Positions 44,373 through 52,173 of a stretch of 64,000 nucleotides of DNA are shown piece after piece (position 1 is the stretch's first letter; every line of letters starts with the position of its first letter). The stretch comes from Caldilineaceae bacterium (GTDB lineage: Bacteria; Chloroflexota; Anaerolineae; Caldilineales; Caldilineaceae): the NCBI GenBank assembly GCA_022842065.1, contig JALHQH010000033.1, positions 1-64,000 on the forward strand, given 5' to 3'. The notes below the pieces were generated by a model. The model saw only the letters and a list, made by a program, of their open reading frames with translations, was not told where the DNA came from and did not search any database. Made by a program: the position numbers and the translations under genes.

Positions 44373-46773
44373 GGCACCGTCCGTCCTATCCAGCCAATTG
44401 CGGCCTGATTTCGCTGAGATCGCAGTGACAGCAAGCCTACGCGCGCAGATTGAGCAGATCTGTGCCCGCATTCCCCCACTGTGGGACCTGCCCAATTATG
44501 TGGCGGTTAATCCCTTCTTGGGCTTTGCCGGCGACCCCATGCCCTGGGCCGCGCAGCAGATCCGTGATGGCTTGGGGGGGCGCTTATTGCCCGCAGTGGC
44601 CTTTTATCGTACGCGCTGGCAAGCCGGCACCTTTACCCATACTCACCTGGCGAAAGCCGCCGCCCGCACCGGCCACGAAGGGGCTGAACTCCAGGCCATC
44701 TTGGAGGGCACAGCCCGTATGCCCTCGCGCGCCAGCCAGACGGTCTTGACCTTTGCCGAACGCTATGATCAACGCTGTGGCACGGACTGGCACAACACAC
44801 TCGTCCGCCACACGGCACTCTGGTGTGCGGTGCAGATCCCAAAGAGCGATCAGCAATCGCTACCAACCGTAGCAGGGCAAGCGCTCTTTGCCGCGTGGCG
44901 CGCCGCGGCTCAAGTTGATCGGTCCCTGGAGCTAGCCGGATTGGCGGGTTGGCGCGCCTGGGTGCGGGCGCTACCCGCCACGGCCGAAGCCGCGATTGCC
45001 GCCATGCTGGCGTACTTACCAGTGACCCCGGCTGAACAACCGGCCTATCTTTACCGTCTGCTTAGTGGCGTCTATGGCTGGGCTTGCTATCTGCGCCGCA
45101 GCACTTGGTCAACTGGCAAGGGGGAAGCCGGTGCCCTGGCCGATCTCCTGGCCATCCGCATCTGTAGCGATGCGGCGATTACAGCCCTAACCCCAGTTAG
45201 CACTGCGCCGCTGACCACGACCTTAACTGGCACCTTGGTGGAAGATGAAACGGTCTTGGCGGTTTTTCAAGAAGCGCTTGAAGATGGCTACGCCGATCAA
45301 CTCTTGGGGCGGCTCAATAGGCCCGGTACCCTATCGACAACCAGCGTGCGCCCTCCTGTGCAGGCGGCCTTTTGTATCGATGTACGCTCGGAACCGCTGC
45401 GACGCCAGCTCGAAGCCCAAGATGGGGCGATTCAAACGTTGGGTTTTGCCGGTTTCTTTGGTGTAAGTCTCGCCTGGGAGGCAGATGGCACGTGCAGTGC
45501 GCGCTGTCCTGTCCTGATCCAACCAGCAGTGACATTACAGTCGCTTATGCCGCCAGTGCCAACCGTGAGCACGCTGGCCAAAGCAATTCAGCAAACGCCG
45601 GCTGCGTTTACCTATGTCGAACTGTTAGGCCTCTACTATGGCCTGACCCTGGCCGGCGATGCTTTGCATTGGTCAGGCGCGCCACAGAATCGAGAAACCC
45701 AACTGCCTTTTACGCTCCAGCCGGCGGCGGGGGGCCGTGGTCTACCATTGGCCGACCGGATTGCAGTAGCTGCGGGCATTCTCAAAAATATGGGCTTGCG
45801 TGACACCTTTGCCCGTTTGGTTTTGCTCTGTGGGCATGGCAGTAGCAGCACGAACAACGCCCATGCGGCCGGTTTAGAATGTGGTGCCTGTGGTGGGCAC
45901 AGCGGTGCGCTGAACAGCCGTGTCGCCGCAGTGCTGTTGAATGATCCCGATGTGCGCGCTGGTTTGGCAGCCCAAGGCTGGGCGATTCCGACCGACACCT
46001 ACTTTGTGGCCGGTTTACACGATACCACCCTTGATCAGGTAAGCTTGCTCGACACCCTCCAGATGCCGGCGACCCACCAGGCCGATCGGCTGCAACTGGA
46101 ACATTGGTTGGCGCGCGCTGGGGCAGCGGTGCGCGCGGAACGGGCTGCTGGTCTCGGCTTGTCCAAAGCCACTGGCTCCTGGCTTGACCGCCTGATCCAG
46201 CGGCGCGCCCAGGATTGGGCCGAGGTACGCCCGGAGTGGGCGCTGGCGCGCAACGCCGCCTTTATCGCCGCCCGCCGCAGCCGCACCCGAAACGTCGATC
46301 TCCAAGGGCGCACTTTCCTCCATGACTATGACTGGACCACCGACCCGGACAATTCAATTTTGACGTTGATTCTCGCCGCGCCCATGGTGGTGGCTTCGTG
46401 GATCAATCTTCAATACTTTGCCTCGACGGTGGACAATGCGACCTTTGGCTGTGGCACCAAGGCGCTGCACAACCGGGTGGGTACCACTGGCGTGGTACTA
46501 GGCAATGGCGGTGATTTGCGCACGGGGCTGGCCCTCCAATCGGTCCATGCACCTGATGGCGAATGGTATCATGAACCGCTGCGCTTACAGGTGGTGGTGG
46601 AAGCGCCGACCGAACGCATTGACGCTGTGTTGGCGGCCAATGCGGCGGTCAAAAATTTAGTAGAAAATGGCTGGGTGCGCCTCTTTGCCCTGGATCGGGA
46701 CAGCCCGCTGGTCCAGCAGTGGACCCCGACTGCGGGTTGGCAGGTGGCGCAGGTTGACGGAAAGACACATTAG
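44365..46773 (+). CDS. dabA: DabA, zinc-binding carbonic-anhydrase-like subunit (DUF2309)
   Basis: 802 residues from the ATG at 44365 with GAGGTGG upstream; longer upstream frames overlap dabB and are shadow. The metal/active residues match the DabA pattern: C337 and D339 in 'AAFCIDVRSEPLR', H491 in 'LCGHGSSS' and C506 in 'LECGACGGHS', with the His-Cys spacing of 15 residues seen in the family. Soluble, docked to DabB at the membrane, where it converts CO2 to bicarbonate vectorially. In an organism without visible autotrophy genes here, it may serve anaplerotic carboxylation. Confidence 0.95.
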   Translation: MLKAPSVLSSQLRPDFAEIAVTASLRAQIEQICARIPPLWDLPNYVAVNPFLGFAGDPMPWAAQQIRDGLGGRLLPAVAFYRTRWQAGTFTHTHLAKAAARTGHEGAELQAILEGTARMPSRASQTVLTFAERYDQRCGTDWHNTLVRHTALWCAVQIPKSDQQSLPTVAGQALFAAWRAAAQVDRSLELAGLAGWRAWVRALPATAEAAIAAMLAYLPVTPAEQPAYLYRLLSGVYGWACYLRRSTWSTGKGEAGALADLLAIRICSDAAITALTPVSTAPLTTTLTGTLVEDETVLAVFQEALEDGYADQLLGRLNRPGTLSTTSVRPPVQAAFCIDVRSEPLRRQLEAQDGAIQTLGFAGFFGVSLAWEADGTCSARCPVLIQPAVTLQSLMPPVPTVSTLAKAIQQTPAAFTYVELLGLYYGLTLAGDALHWSGAPQNRETQLPFTLQPAAGGRGLPLADRIAVAAGILKNMGLRDTFARLVLLCGHGSSSTNNAHAAGLECGACGGHSGALNSRVAAVLLNDPDVRAGLAAQGWAIPTDTYFVAGLHDTTLDQVSLLDTLQMPATHQADRLQLEHWLARAGAAVRAERAAGLGLSKATGSWLDRLIQRRAQDWAEVRPEWALARNAAFIAARRSRTRNVDLQGRTFLHDYDWTTDPDNSILTLILAAPMVVASWINLQYFASTVDNATFGCGTKALHNRVGTTGVVLGNGGDLRTGLALQSVHAPDGEWYHEPLRLQVVVEAPTERIDAVLAANAAVKNLVENGWVRLFALDRDSPLVQQWTPTAGWQVAQVDGKTH

Positions 46774-46866
46774 CCCGACTGGGCGGGTGGCGGTTGGTCG
46801 ATTAGCCCTGACCAACCATTTGGCCGCAGCCGCCACCGTTCAGTCAGGACAAAGCCAGACAGACGG

Positions 46867-48639
46867 TTATGCCGCCATCGTCTCGCGGGCGCTCATCTGT
46901 TGCATCTCCAGCACATGGTGATAATGCCCACCGGCCGCGTCAAGCTCGGCGTGGGTGCCCTGTTCGACAATCTGCCCGTCGCGCAGGACGATGATGTGAT
47001 CGGCATGTTGCGCGGTGGCCAGGCGGTGGGCAACGAGGATTGTGGTGCGCCCTTGCATGACGGTGGCAATCGCATCTTGCAGCAGCCGCTCGGTCTCGGC
47101 GTCAACCGCGGACATCGAGTCGTCGAGAATCAGGATTTTGGGGTCGAGCAACATGGCGCGCGCAATCGCAATGCGTTGCCGTTGCCCACCCGAAAGCCCT
47201 GCCCCACGCTCCCCAATCCGCGTCGCGTACCCTTCGGGCATGGCGGTGACAAAGTCATGCGCCTGTGCCAACCGGGCCACCCGCTCGATCTCGGCCTGGC
47301 TGGCATCGGGGCGACCAAAGGCGATGTTCTCGGCGATGCTGGCGCTAAAGAGCAGCGTATCCTGGGCCACCATGCCGATCTGACTGCGCAGATCGGTCAG
47401 GTTGACGCTGCGTACATCGCGGCCGTCGACTTGCACATGGCCAGAGGTGGGATCATAGAAGCGGCCAATCAGGTGGATCAAGGTGCTCTTGCCGCTGCCG
47501 GTCGCCCCGACGACGGCCAGCGATGACCCCGCTGGAATGCGCAAGTTAATATCAATCAGCGTCTTGGCCTTGGCGGTGGGATAAATAAAACTCACATCTT
47601 TATAAACAATCTCGCCCCGCCATTCCTCCGCGCGCCGTCCGATCGGCTTATATTCCGTCGCCACTGGATCGGGCGAGGGGGGGGGGGATTGAATTGTCAC
47701 CGGTTCGTCGAGTAGTTCAAAGATGCGTACCGCGGCGGTGGCGGTCTGGCTGACACTGTTTAGTTGCGTTCCCAAGGCGTTGACCGCACCCAGCAGCAGC
47801 AAGCTCAAACTTAGCACGGCAACCAATGTACCCAGCGTAATCTCCCCATCCATCACCCGGTAGCCGCCAATCAAGAGCAGCCCCAATTGCATAAAGCGAC
47901 CAATACTACCGATCAAGGCCCAGCGTTTGCTCCACAGGTCGCTAATGGTCAGGCTGCCCAAACTTACCGCCCCTTGTACCTCTTGAAAGCGGCCTTGCGC
48001 CTGCGCTTCTTGGGCAAAAGCCTTCACCACTTTAATCCCGGCCAAGTTATCTTGCAGCGTCGCTGACATCTGCGCCATACGGTCATGTTGCGACGACCAG
48101 GGTTCGGTCAACTCTTCGTGGGCATAATACATGGCTGCGCCCGAGATCAGCACCGGAATTACCGCAATCGCGGTGAGCAGCGGATCCTGCTGTAAGAAAG
48201 CAATTGAGGCCAGGATAATCGTCAGAAAATGGCTCATCGCGTCAACGAGAATCTGCGAGAGAAAGATGCGCGTGCTCTCCACATCACTGCTGACGCGGCT
48301 CATCAGGCGGCCGGTCTGCTCTTTGTCATAGAAGCTAAAAGGGAGGGCGAGCAGCTTTTGATAGAGCGCACTGCGCACATCGGTCATGACTAATTGGCCA
48401 AGTTTATGTTGACCATAGGTATAAAAATAGGTGGCGGTGACACGCACAACAGTCACCAATAACAACAGGCCCAAGTAAGGCATTAAGAGCTGAAACTGTT
48501 GCTTGGTGATCACATCATCGACAATCGCCTTGATCACCAGCGGCGCAATGGCAAGCATCGCCGAGAGCAGGATATTGACAATGGCGACTTGGGCAAGAAA
48601 GCGTTTGTGGGGAGCGAGAAAAGTAAATAGGCGGAGCAT
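46867..48639 (-). CDS. ABC exporter, fused permease and ATPase (MsbA/LmrA-like)
   Basis: 590 residues: six membrane helices (about 1-300) followed by an ATPase with Walker A 'VVGATGSGKSTLIHL', signature 'LSGGQRQRIAIARAM', Walker B 'ILILDDSMSAVD' (Ser-Met in place of the common TSALD) and switch 'LVAHRLATA'. It should work as a homodimer exporting lipid, drug or peptide. The linker between the two domains ('SPPPSPDP') is encoded by a run of 11 C (47677-47687 on this strand, as G on plus), a slippage-prone tract. It is convergent with dabA, and its ribosome site is weak. Confidence 0.93.
   Translation of the reverse strand: MLRLFTFLAPHKRFLAQVAIVNILLSAMLAIAPLVIKAIVDDVITKQQFQLLMPYLGLLLLVTVVRVTATYFYTYGQHKLGQLVMTDVRSALYQKLLALPFSFYDKEQTGRLMSRVSSDVESTRIFLSQILVDAMSHFLTIILASIAFLQQDPLLTAIAVIPVLISGAAMYYAHEELTEPWSSQHDRMAQMSATLQDNLAGIKVVKAFAQEAQAQGRFQEVQGAVSLGSLTISDLWSKRWALIGSIGRFMQLGLLLIGGYRVMDGEITLGTLVAVLSLSLLLLGAVNALGTQLNSVSQTATAAVRIFELLDEPVTIQSPPPSPDPVATEYKPIGRRAEEWRGEIVYKDVSFIYPTAKAKTLIDINLRIPAGSSLAVVGATGSGKSTLIHLIGRFYDPTSGHVQVDGRDVRSVNLTDLRSQIGMVAQDTLLFSASIAENIAFGRPDASQAEIERVARLAQAHDFVTAMPEGYATRIGERGAGLSGGQRQRIAIARAMLLDPKILILDDSMSAVDAETERLLQDAIATVMQGRTTILVAHRLATAQHADHIIVLRDGQIVEQGTHAELDAAGGHYHHVLEMQQMSARETMAA
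47677..47687. repeat. 11-bp homopolymer in ABC exporter gene
   Basis: Eleven G on the plus strand, eleven C in the coding strand of the exporter. The reading frame is open at this length. Confidence 0.9.
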
Positions 48640-49071
48640 GGCTTAGGCACTTTGCATTGATAGTCAGTTTGGTGGCGGGATCAAGGTCAGTCCGACCATC
48701 CCTTTGCTAAAGGCAGCTTATTGTCGAACCGCGCAACAAGCATGCCCCTAAATTATAGAGCATGTAGAAAAATTGCGCACCTTCGAAAAATTAAGCTGCG
48801 CTGTTATACTCAAATCAGAATGAGACCCCTCGTTTCGGTCAGCGTGCGTCGCACTGACCAAAGAATCTAGCGGACTGGAAACAGTTGGCGGTCAGTGCGA
48901 CGCACGCGATCCCGTTAGCCAGCAAAACGCCGGTTCTCAACTTGACTTCAGTATAGCTTGCCTAAGTCCTATAAACTGAGGCTTGACTTTCAGGCTACCT
49001 AATGTTAAAATCCCTTTATGTGTATATACGCATAAAGGGATTAATGAATGGACTTTGTGATGGAGCATACG
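48640..49071. promoter_or_regulatory. Regulatory spacer before ArsR-type regulator
   Basis: 432 bp. It holds an 18-bp perfect hairpin (48842-48859 with 48890-48907) and, nearer the gene, a promoter and near-palindromic operator listed separately. 48640-48830 shows nothing recognisable. Confidence 0.65.
48983..49042 (+). promoter_or_regulatory. Promoter and operator of the ArsR-type gene
   Basis: TTGACT (48983-48988), a 17-base spacer and TAAAAT (49006-49011), overlapping a 34-bp near-palindrome 49009-49042 whose arms are AATCCCTTTATG and its complement around TGTATATACG. The operator covers the start site, the layout of repressor self-control. Confidence 0.7.
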
Positions 49072-50358
49072 ATGCGCAACTTAACCTTAGCGCAAAAGAT
49101 GCCAAAAGCAATTATTTCCACGGTTGCGTTGGAACCAATTCAGCAAATATTACTGAGCATGGGATTGCTGACGGCAGACGAAATTACACAAGCTGAAGAA
49201 TGGCTCAGTGCGCTGGCGGCCCGTTTGCCGGCTGCGACGGCGCACACCAACCGGCTCATCTTTGGCGAACTGGCCAATGCTGTTTTCTGGCATTTGGATG
49301 CCCCCAATTTCCCGGCTTATCTAGCGGCGCTGGCTGCAGAGCCACCGCACCAAGTCGCTGCGCGTGTAAAGGCTGGTATGTCACCGCAACCGGAAGCTGT
49401 GCTACCACAGGCTGTGGCCCACTTCCTCGCTGATCCAGCCGCCATGCAGCAGCGCATTGTCAGCCATCTGCGTGCGCTCTGGGCGGATCACTTTGCGGCG
49501 CCCTGGGAGAAAAAGAGTTTGATGATGGCCTACATTGCGCGCGAACTCAATGGCCGCAGTTGGCCCGATTCGTCTGCCAGTGCCTTGATTCGCGCCTTTA
49601 TCCGGCGACCTGTCCCCGAGTGGCTGGCACATCAATTGGGCGGGGTAGAACGGGTCGTTCTGGTGCCGTCGCCCTATCTGCATTTCCAAGCAGCACGTTT
49701 TACACAGCAAGCCGATGCTGCGTCAAGCACGCTCTGGCTTTTCCTGTGGGCGGACTTTTGGGTCTGGCCCATGCGCACAGAACCAATCCAGCGCAGCGAA
49801 GTACTCAGCCCAATCAACGCGTTGGCTGATGAGACGCGGCTGCGGATTCTCGAAATGCTGGCTGCGACCACAGAACTCCGGGCTCAAGAGATCATCGCCC
49901 AGCTTGATGTCAGCCAATCCACCGTTTCGCGCCATCTCAAACAGTTACAAGCCACTGGCTTTATCACCGAAGCGCGTACCGGTGACACCAATAAGAGCTA
50001 TCGGCTACAGCAGGAGCGGATTGGGGAAATTTCGTATAGTCTATCTCAATTGTTGTCTGCCCAGAATGCCAGTTTGGTGCTCAACGATGTGCGGCTAGCA
50101 CATCCTGCTGAATTACGCCCATTCCTTGATCGTGAGGGGTTGGTGACGAGTTGGCCGGCCAAACGGAAAGGGCAAGAGGCAGTCCTCGCTTACTTGACAA
50201 CAAAGTTTACGGTCGGTGAGATCTATACCGAAAGTGGCGTCAATGAGTTGCTACGCCAGTGGCATACCTATAATGATCCGGCCTATTTGCGCCGCTCTAT
50301 GATCGAAGCTGGGTTGCTCAAGCGCACAGCGGATGGCGCGCAATATTGGCGGGCATAA
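49072..50358 (+). CDS. ArsR-type regulator with N-terminal domain and C-terminal DUF2087
   Basis: About 428 residues from the ATG at 49072, six bases after GGAG; starts at 49048 and 49060 in the same frame cannot be excluded. Residues 1-240 are a helical domain without a known name, then an HTH_ArsR winged helix ('ALADETRLRILEMLAATTEL', 'DVSQSTVSRHLKQLQATGFI') and a C-terminal DUF2087 domain ('SWPAKRKGQEAVLAYL', 'VNELLRQWHTYNDPAYLRRSM'). DUF2087 is often found with HTH domains. The protein probably represses its own operon and senses an unknown ligand. It is alone on its transcript. Confidence 0.88.
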   Translation: MRNLTLAQKMPKAIISTVALEPIQQILLSMGLLTADEITQAEEWLSALAARLPAATAHTNRLIFGELANAVFWHLDAPNFPAYLAALAAEPPHQVAARVKAGMSPQPEAVLPQAVAHFLADPAAMQQRIVSHLRALWADHFAAPWEKKSLMMAYIARELNGRSWPDSSASALIRAFIRRPVPEWLAHQLGGVERVVLVPSPYLHFQAARFTQQADAASSTLWLFLWADFWVWPMRTEPIQRSEVLSPINALADETRLRILEMLAATTELRAQEIIAQLDVSQSTVSRHLKQLQATGFITEARTGDTNKSYRLQQERIGEISYSLSQLLSAQNASLVLNDVRLAHPAELRPFLDREGLVTSWPAKRKGQEAVLAYLTTKFTVGEIYTESGVNELLRQWHTYNDPAYLRRSMIEAGLLKRTADGAQYWRA

Positions 50359-50370
50359 GTTACTGCTGCA

Positions 50371-50434
50371 TGTAACGCTGGTGCACCTGTAGCGGCACAT
50401 TATAGCGTGCCGCTACAGGTGCACCAGCGTTACA
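50371..50434. terminator. 28-bp perfect hairpin
   Basis: Arms read TGTAACGCTGGTGCACCTGT and AGCGGCAC and pair perfectly. It follows the ArsR-type gene by 12 bp. Either a strong terminator without T tract or a palindromic element. Confidence 0.65.
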
Positions 50435-50639
50435 ACCCACGCGGTACTTTGGTACAAAAAGCGACTTTGACAGCTCGATTGCACTTTGTTATACTCAACC
50501 CACTCCTGAATGCGCCCAGGCTCCGCACATGCGCAGAGATCGCAAGTAAACTTTTCTCGCCATGTGCGACTAATTTCCCTAAGCACCAAATTGTAGAACA
50601 ACCGAAAATCGCAAAATTTTTGGAAAATTTTTTAAGGGA

Positions 50640-50668
50640 TTGACAGTCCTAAAAAAGCGTGCTACTAT
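50640..50668 (+). promoter_or_regulatory. Sigma-70-type promoter of the island-2 LacI gene
   Basis: TTGACA (50640-50645), a 17-base spacer and TACTAT (50663-50668). It matches the consensus better than most sites in the window. A leader of about 165 nt follows. Confidence 0.85.
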
Positions 50669-50696
50669 GGCAACGTTGCCACATGGTAACGTTGCC
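50669..50696. promoter_or_regulatory. Twin LacI-type operators
   Basis: GGCAACGTTGCC (50669-50680, perfect palindrome) and GGTAACGTTGCC (50685-50696, one mismatch), centre to centre 16 bp. They begin immediately after the -10 box, so a bound LacI dimer would block the start site. Confidence 0.85.
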
Positions 50697-50840
50697 AGCT
50701 TCCCATTATGGCAAATTTCTTCCCTATCTTTATTTCATTCGCTGTTGCTTGTTTCAAAAAGGCACTTTATTTTTGCTGGTTTACCCCCAGGTTGCGTTCG
50801 TTACAGTTGACGCGCGCTGCCGCGCTGCTGAAGGAATTAG

Positions 50841-51905
50841 ATGGCAAATATCAAAGATGTTGCCCAGCGCGCTGGGGTTGGTGTTAGTACCGCCTCCCGT
50901 GTGCTGCGGGGTGAAGGTTACACAAGTAGCGAGGTGCGCACCAAAGTAATGCGGGCGGCTGAAGAGTTAAGTTATGTCCCTAATCTGCTGGCCCAATCCA
51001 TGCGCGGCCGGCCCACACGCACCATCGGCTTTCTGGTCTATGATATTGTTAATCCGTTTTTTGCCAATGTCGCGGCCGGCGTCGAAGATGCAGCCCACGA
51101 ACGGGGCTTTAATGTGGTCTTCTGTAGCTCCCACCCCTGGAAAAGTAGCGGGCGTGAAGAGAGTTATATGCAGATGCTGGTGCAACGTAAGATCGATGGG
51201 CTGGTGATTCAACATGTTTTTTCGTCGCCGCACTATGCGGATCTCCTGGCCCGCCACGGGATTCCCGCGGCGCGTGTGCTCAACCCCCAGCCCGGCTATC
51301 CCTATGATCTGGTGCGCTGTGACACCAAGCAGGCCACCAGCGATCTGATTCGCCACCTTTTTGCCTTGGGGCATCGCCAGATCGCGGCCTTAGGGCCGAT
51401 GATGCCTTCGTTTCAGGGTAGTGACCGTTTGGCCGGCTATCAGGCCGCGTTGGTGGATGCGGGTCTGACGGTGGATGAAAGCATTATTTTACTTGATGGG
51501 TGGCGCACGCGCGATGGCTATAACATGACCAACCGGCTCATGGCCCAGCGCCGGCCTGATGCGATCTTTGCCTTTGGCCCGCGCATTGCGGTCGGTGCTG
51601 CCTGTGCCTTGCGCGAAGGGGGCTTGCGGGTGCCCGAAGATATTGCGCTCGTTTGCATTGATGATTTTGGCATCGGCTCAGAATTGGATCCCTTTATGAC
51701 CGTTGTCCGCCAGCCCGAACAAGAGATGGGCCGGCAGGTTACGCAACTGCTGATTGAACGGATTCTTGGTGACTATACCGGCTCGCCGCGCGAAGTTGTG
51801 CTGCCGGCCCAAGTGGTGATCCGGCGCTCCTGTGGCGCACAGCAGCGGCAAAACGGAGCGGCTCCACTGCCAGGCAAACCCACCCATCTTTGGGATGATG
51901 ATTGA
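50841..51905 (+). CDS. LacI-family transcriptional regulator (island 2)
   Basis: 354 residues. HTH 'IKDVAQRAGVGVSTASRVLR' (residues 4-23), hinge 'LSYVPNLLAQSM', then a ligand-binding domain ending 'PAQVVIRRSCG'. GAAGGAA lies before the ATG. It heads the second transport/GH172 island, 268 bp ahead of the binding protein, and has its own promoter with twin operators, so it is probably self-repressed and induced by an imported furanoside. Confidence 0.95.
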   Translation: MANIKDVAQRAGVGVSTASRVLRGEGYTSSEVRTKVMRAAEELSYVPNLLAQSMRGRPTRTIGFLVYDIVNPFFANVAAGVEDAAHERGFNVVFCSSHPWKSSGREESYMQMLVQRKIDGLVIQHVFSSPHYADLLARHGIPAARVLNPQPGYPYDLVRCDTKQATSDLIRHLFALGHRQIAALGPMMPSFQGSDRLAGYQAALVDAGLTVDESIILLDGWRTRDGYNMTNRLMAQRRPDAIFAFGPRIAVGAACALREGGLRVPEDIALVCIDDFGIGSELDPFMTVVRQPEQEMGRQVTQLLIERILGDYTGSPREVVLPAQVVIRRSCGAQQRQNGAAPLPGKPTHLWDDD

Positions 51906-51965
51906 GCCGCCTGCGTTTAGACGCGATCGATAAATTTTGACTCCCCATTTCCCCCATGTTGATCT

Positions 51966-52040
51966 TTATACCGGCGGTTGTCATCATTTGATATTTTCTA
52001 CACGAGTAAAAATGTCAAATGATGACAGCGCCAAGTATAA
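51966..52040. repeat. Hairpin between LacI and binding protein, copy 2 of a pair
   Basis: Stem 51979-51997 with 52009-52027 (one G-U pair), loop 51998-52008, extended by TTATAC/GTATAA and GGCG/CGCC outside. Same outer sequence as the hairpin at 23557-23629, different upper stem. Confidence 0.8.
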
Positions 52041-52173
52041 CCGAGCCACGAAAGGAGGCCGCCGCCAAGTTGCCCTGACTACTTTTGGGTTGCCTGGCAA
52101 ACCGCAGCACTACTTATCCGCCGTTGAATTGTATGCATGCTGATTTGTTTTACTTCAGGAGGAGAAACCCATT

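Larger units (their letters stand above)
50359..50840. other. Spacer with hairpin and LacI promoter
   Basis: 482 bp. A 28-bp perfect hairpin (50371-50398 with 50407-50434, loop of 8) ends the ArsR-type gene region. A promoter with twin operators for the next LacI gene lies at 50640-50696. Nothing else is recognisable. Confidence 0.75.
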
